The notes under the pieces were generated by a model that saw nothing but the letters and a program-made list of their open reading frames with translations, was not told the DNA's origin and did not search any database. A stretch of 64,000 nucleotides of DNA from Malaya genurostris (lineage: Eukaryota; Arthropoda; Insecta; Diptera; Culicidae): contig NC_080572.1 in the NCBI RefSeq assembly GCF_030247185.1, positions 176,418,866 to 176,482,865 on the forward strand, in the 5' to 3' direction. Below, piece by piece: positions 58,933-64,000 of the stretch. The number at the start of each line of letters is the position of its first letter. Within the stretch, counting starts at the first letter, position 1. The translations under genes and the position numbers were made by a program.

Positions 58933-59154
58933 TTTTACGTTTCGTCTTTGACTTATCAGTGCAGAGCAGTTCAAATTGAACTGCTTAGTGCTACACTCGA
59001 CAGTTCAATTTGAACCACTAAGCAGACGTAAAGTTTCTGCTACTTCGTTGCAAAACATAAAGTGTTCTGTAAGTATCAGAAACTAGCCGAGTTTAGCACT
59101 AAGCAGTTCAATTTGAACTGCTCTGCACTGATGAGTCAAAGACGAAACGTAAAA
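58933..59154. mobile_element. Foldback-type MITE with 67-bp inverted repeats
   Basis: Arms 58933-58999 and 59088-59154 are inverse copies with about 2 mismatches: TTTTACGTTTCGTCTTTGAC, TYATCAGTGCAGAGC, then the perfect palindrome GCAGTTCAAATTGAACTGC, then TTAGTGCTAMACTCG. The ~88-bp centre holds a third degenerate CAGTTCAATTTGAACC. The RNA would form a long hairpin. No coding capacity. Confidence 0.85.
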
Positions 59155-59159
59155 CACAT

Positions 59160-60600
59160 GAAGTTGTCGAAGTTTGCCAAAAAAATCATCTTTTGGCTCG
59201 AAGAGCGACGTTTATGTCACGACCGGGAACATCAACCAGAAAATTTATGTTTAAAAATACCTGGGAAAACATCTGTCGTTTTTTCTCAAGTAACATGCCG
59301 TTTAATGTTGGCCGGATTTTTCATCTTGCTGTTACGGAAAAATAAGATCATCGAGATCCTCGCTCCGCTACCACAAGTAACGTCTAGGTGGAGCACAAGG
59401 ACTTGATTTCTTCAAATATTTCAGAGCCCCATCCAAGTAGTTTTTAAAGGTATTTTGTCGTAAGTCAATAATATTTTTTTAATAAATGTTTGTAGCTAAA
59501 ATAGCTAGCTGTTATAGAAGAATATTTTATTATAAAACGATGAAAAATAACCGTAACTTTCAAATAAAATTTCCAATAAACACTTGATACTCGCAGTTTT
59601 TGCTTATAACTTTATTCAAATTCCTTTGGTGGGTTTAATTTCTAACAGTATGCTGTATGTGTTTAAATGTCATGTCTTGAGTTCAAATATAAAATGATAA
59701 AATTTTTGTGTGTAATTCGACATTTTTTCAATTTTTCTACAAAAATTGATATTTCTTCTAAGGATCAATCATTGAAATATTGCATTTTTTTAAGAAAGAC
59801 ACTTTTAAAAAGAAATCACACCATTATTTTCAAACAGTTTTTTTCGTTTATTGCAACCGGTAAACTTTTCATATTTTAAAGCCGGTTTTTTAGAATCTAT
59901 CAAACAGCAAACCCAAACTGCGCCTAAAAGAACGGTTGTATAACGGCTCCATGAATTTATACATCATATTAAAATAGTACTAATATTTTTGTTATAAACT
60001 GACATACTGTCATATAACTTTTTTCTTATAGTTGTGTGAAAAATTGTCTGATATTAACATTTAATGCGAACCAAAAAAATGTGTGTAGAAGCGCGTTTAG
60101 ATTGGCTCGTCTACCGCCTGTGTCATATTTTCGATAGAAATTAAAGTTTAAGCTGATGATTTTTATGCGTGTAACTAAGTCGTGCTCTAAATTCACGTTC
60201 GAATTGCCAAATGCAAAGTATAGCCATGCTTATGATTATTTATCCGCGTATGATTATTTATGTGAATTCTCTATCAGTCGGTAAATTATTAAGCATCATT
60301 TATTTCTTACTATTAAAGATTTCCCAGAAATAAGTGAAAAGTTTGAATACTGCTTGTGTTTTGATAACTGCGCATTGTCTTTTGTTGACCGGGAAATTTT
60401 TTAAACTAGCCATTTATCGTGGAATGAAATATATTCCGTAATAAACGCATATTTCCACTATAAGTTTTTGCACATTATAGCCATTTTTATCATGACGTTG
60501 ACAACATGACATCATGAAAAACGGTTAAATTTCACGAGAATATAAAAATATTGCACACTCGATTTTTTATTCATGACAACTTTAATAGCGATTTATTAAT
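59160..60600. other. Gene-free AT-rich stretch
   Basis: Nothing supported; a 114-codon open frame at 59062-59406 starts inside the foldback element and has no family resemblance. Confidence 0.4.
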
Positions 60601-60615
60601 TTTAATTGGGGGAAA

Positions 60616-60967
60616 AGCCAAATGAATGAAAAACTAACAGAAAAGATATGGTCAGAGACAAGACTCGAACCTGCGTTCTTATGCATTCCGTGCATACGCG
60701 CTACCATTTCGCCACTCTGAAACCTTGTTATAGACACTCTAAAACGCAGTCAGACATGGTAGAAAGTACATCGAACATGGTCTACATCCTGGCCGTCACC
60801 CGACCGATACCATACATCCAAACATCTTCTCTGTCCATCAAACACTAGTCTTCTCGCTTTATACCTATTTTCCGCTCAAGCACTGAGTAGGAGAGTGTAT
60901 TTAAAATCGCTTGTCACCATCTTTACTGGTGCCAATTGTTGGCTGTTAGTTTTTCACTTATTTGGCT
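60616..60967. mobile_element. Element with 25-bp inverted repeats enclosing a tRNA-like sequence
   Basis: AGCCAAATGAATGAAAAACT-AACAG at 60616-60640 and its inverse (2 mismatches) at 60943-60967 bracket about 350 bp. Near the left arm sits a minus-strand tRNA-like sequence (60652-60720). TIR ends and a tRNA-like promoter are not usually found together. Confidence 0.55.
60652..60720 (-). tRNA. tRNA-like sequence, probably a SINE or pseudogene rather than a working tRNA
   Basis: 69 nt on the minus strand: acceptor TCAGAG pairs with CTCTGA; A box TGGCGAAATGGTAGCGCG; an anticodon-stem-like TATGC/GCATA with loop ACGGAAT; B box GGTTCGAGTC. The loop would give anticodon GGA (Ser), but the base before it is C instead of the invariant U, and the long variable arm of tRNA-Ser is missing. 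Best read as a tRNA-derived promoter. Confidence 0.5.
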
Positions 60968-60999
60968 TCTACAATATATGTTTCCACTCAGGTATTGCT

Positions 61000-63900
61000 A
61001 AACTGAACTTTAATAGATTTCTCTCCGTGTATTAATTTTTGATTCCATTGGAGTACACAGTACAACAAGGTTTGTCTGAAAAATTCTCCCTTTTAGACAT
61101 ATTAACCTCTAGGTCCGCTCATGGAAATTGACAACATGACCACTATTCAGTGTGAGAATACCGGAGTTTATCGTTGTGGAATGTAGTCGCAAAAATATTT
61201 TAAGGTTTCTTCATTCTTTCATTTTCAATTTTCCGATGCAATACAATTTGAATTGTGCTGTAGTTCTACTTGAACCCCTAAGTAGACTTTGAGTTGAAAC
61301 TCTACTTGAGCAAACTGGAAATTAATATAAACTTCTTGTTGTTTCTTGTTTGATAAGTTTGAAATCCGCAAATGAACTTATTGTACAGTCAGTTGTAAAA
61401 ACCTAGGTGGAACTGAATCTTTTTAGGTTTTTGAGTTGGGTTCACAAGCTGTATTATAAACGATTTTCACGTTTGTTACAAAAACGAGTGCAATCAATTG
61501 TTCAAAATATCCAACAAAAATAACCATTCTGTAGCAATCAAGAAACATGCCAATTCTGACAAGTTTGAATTGCTACTTGGGTAGTTCTGTAATCTGACCC
61601 GTTCTAAGGAATTTTCTCCTTTCTATATTATTACTTATACACGAGTAGAATACAATTCTGCTAATGAACAAATTTCTCATTTTGTGAAAGTGCACCATGA
61701 ATAATAGTCGATATTCGGAGTTGTTTTGATAAATTTTGTTGTCACTTGAACTTGACGCAACTTTCTTCAAGGAAACATAACATAATACGCCTCAACATTA
61801 TTTAATTTCGTTTCTTGGCAGTCAGTTTTGTAATTCTCGAAAAAGAATCAAATCGTTTTTCTTATATATATATTTTTACAGAGTTCTATTAATTTCCTAC
61901 AGCTTCTTCTTAAAAATCATCATCCACAATTAATCTTTTAACTCGCAACTGTGAACTGCGCAGCCGGTAGTTTTTCACACAAATGATCGTTATATCAGAA
62001 TAAAACGACAGATTGCGTTCGGTGATGCAGCAAAAAGCACAGTATCGTGTTGCCTGATGACATGGAAATAAGTTGAGATAACTCTAGTTTATCCGTTCTA
62101 TGTTGGAAATGACTTTTACGAAAGGCTGCCTTGCGAGTTAGAATGTTAAAAGTTTCCGAGCTACAACGATTTGAAAAAAGTGTATACAAAAAATACATTC
62201 ACCCTTCTTGGAAATCAGTGTTAAGTCAAATTGGCGTTTCCAAATGTGCAAAACAAATCGTTTGTCATACTCAAGACGTTTGCAAAGCTCCACTCAAATC
62301 GGTGCAAGTCGAAACTGATGTAGCCTTCTTTTCTGTTACTAATTTCATTCAGCAACATGTTGCTCTTCGTTAAGGTTCTACTTACATCTTAGAAAAATAT
62401 ACATTGCAGAAAAACACAAAAGCAGTTTTCTACGCTACTGCTTGATGAATCCTTCGGAAAAAACATCAATTTATTTAGAAAAATGTTTCAAACAAATTGA
62501 TATTTCTCTTTTGTATTTTATTCACCGACAGCTTAGAAAACTGCTCTTGCGTTTCGCAACAATGGCTGGTTTCCTAAAATTGTAAATTGCCCCCTTGATG
62601 CATCGATGCTTTCGTACATATTTGTGCAGATATTTTCAAGTCTCAACCATCAATCTGAATTCACGTGAAAAATGTGTGTAAAGCGAATCTCACAGCTACA
62701 CATTTTATTTCAAAATCGAACAACTATTTTTATTTAAAAACGCCTAATTATTATTTTCTTTTCTTTATTTCAAACTTTAATGTAATTGCCATCATTAAAC
62801 AAATGTATCTCAGCATGTAGAAAACAGTTTTAGTGTGGCTTGAATTTTAATGTCTGATTGTTTGCCTTTCTATTAATCTGAGACATTTAGATCCTGCACG
62901 CTATCACTGGTTTCGGAAGGTTCAAAGTGGCATCCGAGAAGAAATTTTTAATTGCGAGTATCCGCAAGTAATTCTGACAACGATGAATTTTCATGGAGAA
63001 AAACTTGTTGCTCACGATAAAAATCGTTTTGATCATAAAATCATGAATATGATTTTTTTTGATAATATTAAACAGTTGATTTAATGATTATCATGTATGC
63101 ATTGTACTACGCCATAGTTGCGTCAAACTCAAATTAGAACAAAATTTATCAAAACAGCTCATGACTCAACTTGTTCACTAGAAGAATCGATAGGCAACGG
63201 TAATGGCAAATCTTGTAAAATTTTTATCATCTATCATTCCGGAGTCGGAAGTGGAACTGGAATAAAATTCGAGAACCGTCTATGCAAGCATAGGACTTTC
63301 AATAAAATTCAGTTTTGTAAAAGTCGGTGTCGTTATCCTTGACTGCATAATTTCGACTGTTAGTATAGTATATGTAATTACGAGTGTATTGGCAGGAATC
63401 ATGAAACTGATATTTCTCGACTTTTCCCGGACATGAAAAGTCCATTCCTTATTTTTGAATTTGGAATACAATGCACCTTTGGATACATCGATAATCATTT
63501 GAAGCAACCAAATAGATGAACTGGAGTCAATTTGGAGAATGCGGAATGCGAAATTAATGATTCAGAAAGGAAAAACTTTCTGACAGTTTTTTTTTGAGCA
63601 GATTTCAAGATTCCTCATGTGTTGGTTATCTGTTCTGATTGTAAGTGTTTTACACTAAGTTGTAAAGAAAGATAGAATTGTGAGCTAATAAATTTAGATA
63701 TAAAATTTTAGAACGGAAATTTTAATAATTCGCCACCAAATAATGCAAAATAAATCCGTGCTGGACACATTCGGTGCAGAAGGAAACATTGAGTTGATGT
63801 CATAGTGACAACAAAAATATAGAAATTTAAACACGAATTTTGAAATCAGAAATTTGAATGTAATGTTCAACTTCAAGGATCGTTGTTGGCGAATAATGAC

Positions 63901-64000
63901 GGATACCTGATGGAAAGATCATGTTTTGCAAAAAAGAATTAAAGACCTATATATCCCTTATCTTGTTGTAGTCGACGAAACATTAAATTCGTAGGAACAA
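61000..64000. other. Gene-free AT-rich end of window
   Basis: No exon or element delimited. 63230-63340 carries another eroded unit of the GGAGTCGGAAGTGGAACTGG repeat type seen at 53120-54150. Confidence 0.4.

Noticed and set aside
60652..60720. Functional tRNA-Ser gene
   Set aside because: The base before the putative anticodon is C rather than U, the long variable arm of tRNA-Ser is missing, and the sequence lies between inverted repeats.
1..64000. CRISPR arrays, operons, prophage or toxin-antitoxin modules
   Set aside because: The window is eukaryotic: spliced gene, SINEs, large introns. No regularly spaced direct repeats with unique spacers.

Overview
This is TE-rich animal (insect) genomic DNA, not a microbial gene-dense region. 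One cellular gene can be recognised with confidence: grainyhead (grh), encoding the CP2/Grainyhead-family transcription factor, on the minus strand. Six consecutive internal coding exons lie at 40861-40980, 39945-40054, 39378-39872, 30097-30259, 14611-14722 and 9354-9448. All have GT-AG splice sites and the reading phases match at every junction. Together they give 365 codons without a stop: part of the N-terminal regulatory region followed by the first part of the DNA-binding domain. The rest of the DNA-binding domain and the C-terminal dimerisation domain must lie beyond base 1. The initiator exon(s) lie beyond 41 kb, outside the window or in exons I could not recognise.

The protein matches dipteran Grainyhead closely. 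The long introns (up to 15.4 kb), the SINEs, the Tc1/mariner and hAT remnants, and the degenerate repeats carrying a 'GGAACCGGAAGTCGGAT' signature with a terminal 'CCTTTCTNTATNAGAAAGGC' module point to a mosquito, probably a culicine with a large genome. The organism is an inference.

Layout. 1-9353: intron downstream of the last exon seen; it holds a truncated CACGGA-type TIR element, a MITE, SINE pieces, a mariner relic, and a hAT-type element with a second transposon nested in it. 9449-14610 and 14723-30096: introns with old Tc1-type relics, a decayed ~120-170-bp tandem repeat (11.2-12.4 kb), an internally deleted IS630-type element (17.9-18.4 kb), a mariner relic (24-25 kb), a complete SINE with 12-bp target duplications (26.2 kb) and a TIR element made of a ~33-bp tandem array (28.0-28.35 kb). 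30260-39377: a complete hAT-type element (32.8-33.5 kb), the second and complete CACGGA-type element (34.0-35.0 kb), and a Tc1-type relic. 39.3-41.0 kb: the compact exon cluster. 41-64 kb: 5' intronic or upstream DNA with another hAT-type insertion that split a mauritiana-like mariner (51.2-52.9 kb), a SINE with 13-bp target duplications (45.0 kb), a foldback element (58.9 kb) and a tRNA-like sequence flanked by inverted repeats (60.6 kb). Single-copy, GC-richer islands (about 13.7-15.6, 20.5-22.6, 28.8-31.6, 37.0-41.0, 47.5-50.8 and 57.1-57.7 kb) hold no recognised gene and are the best places for grh regulatory DNA.

I found no complete autonomous transposon, no CRISPR or operon-like system, and nothing I would call a new biological system. 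The most informative structures are the nested insertions with exact target-site duplications, because they fix element ends, family type and order of arrival from the sequence alone.
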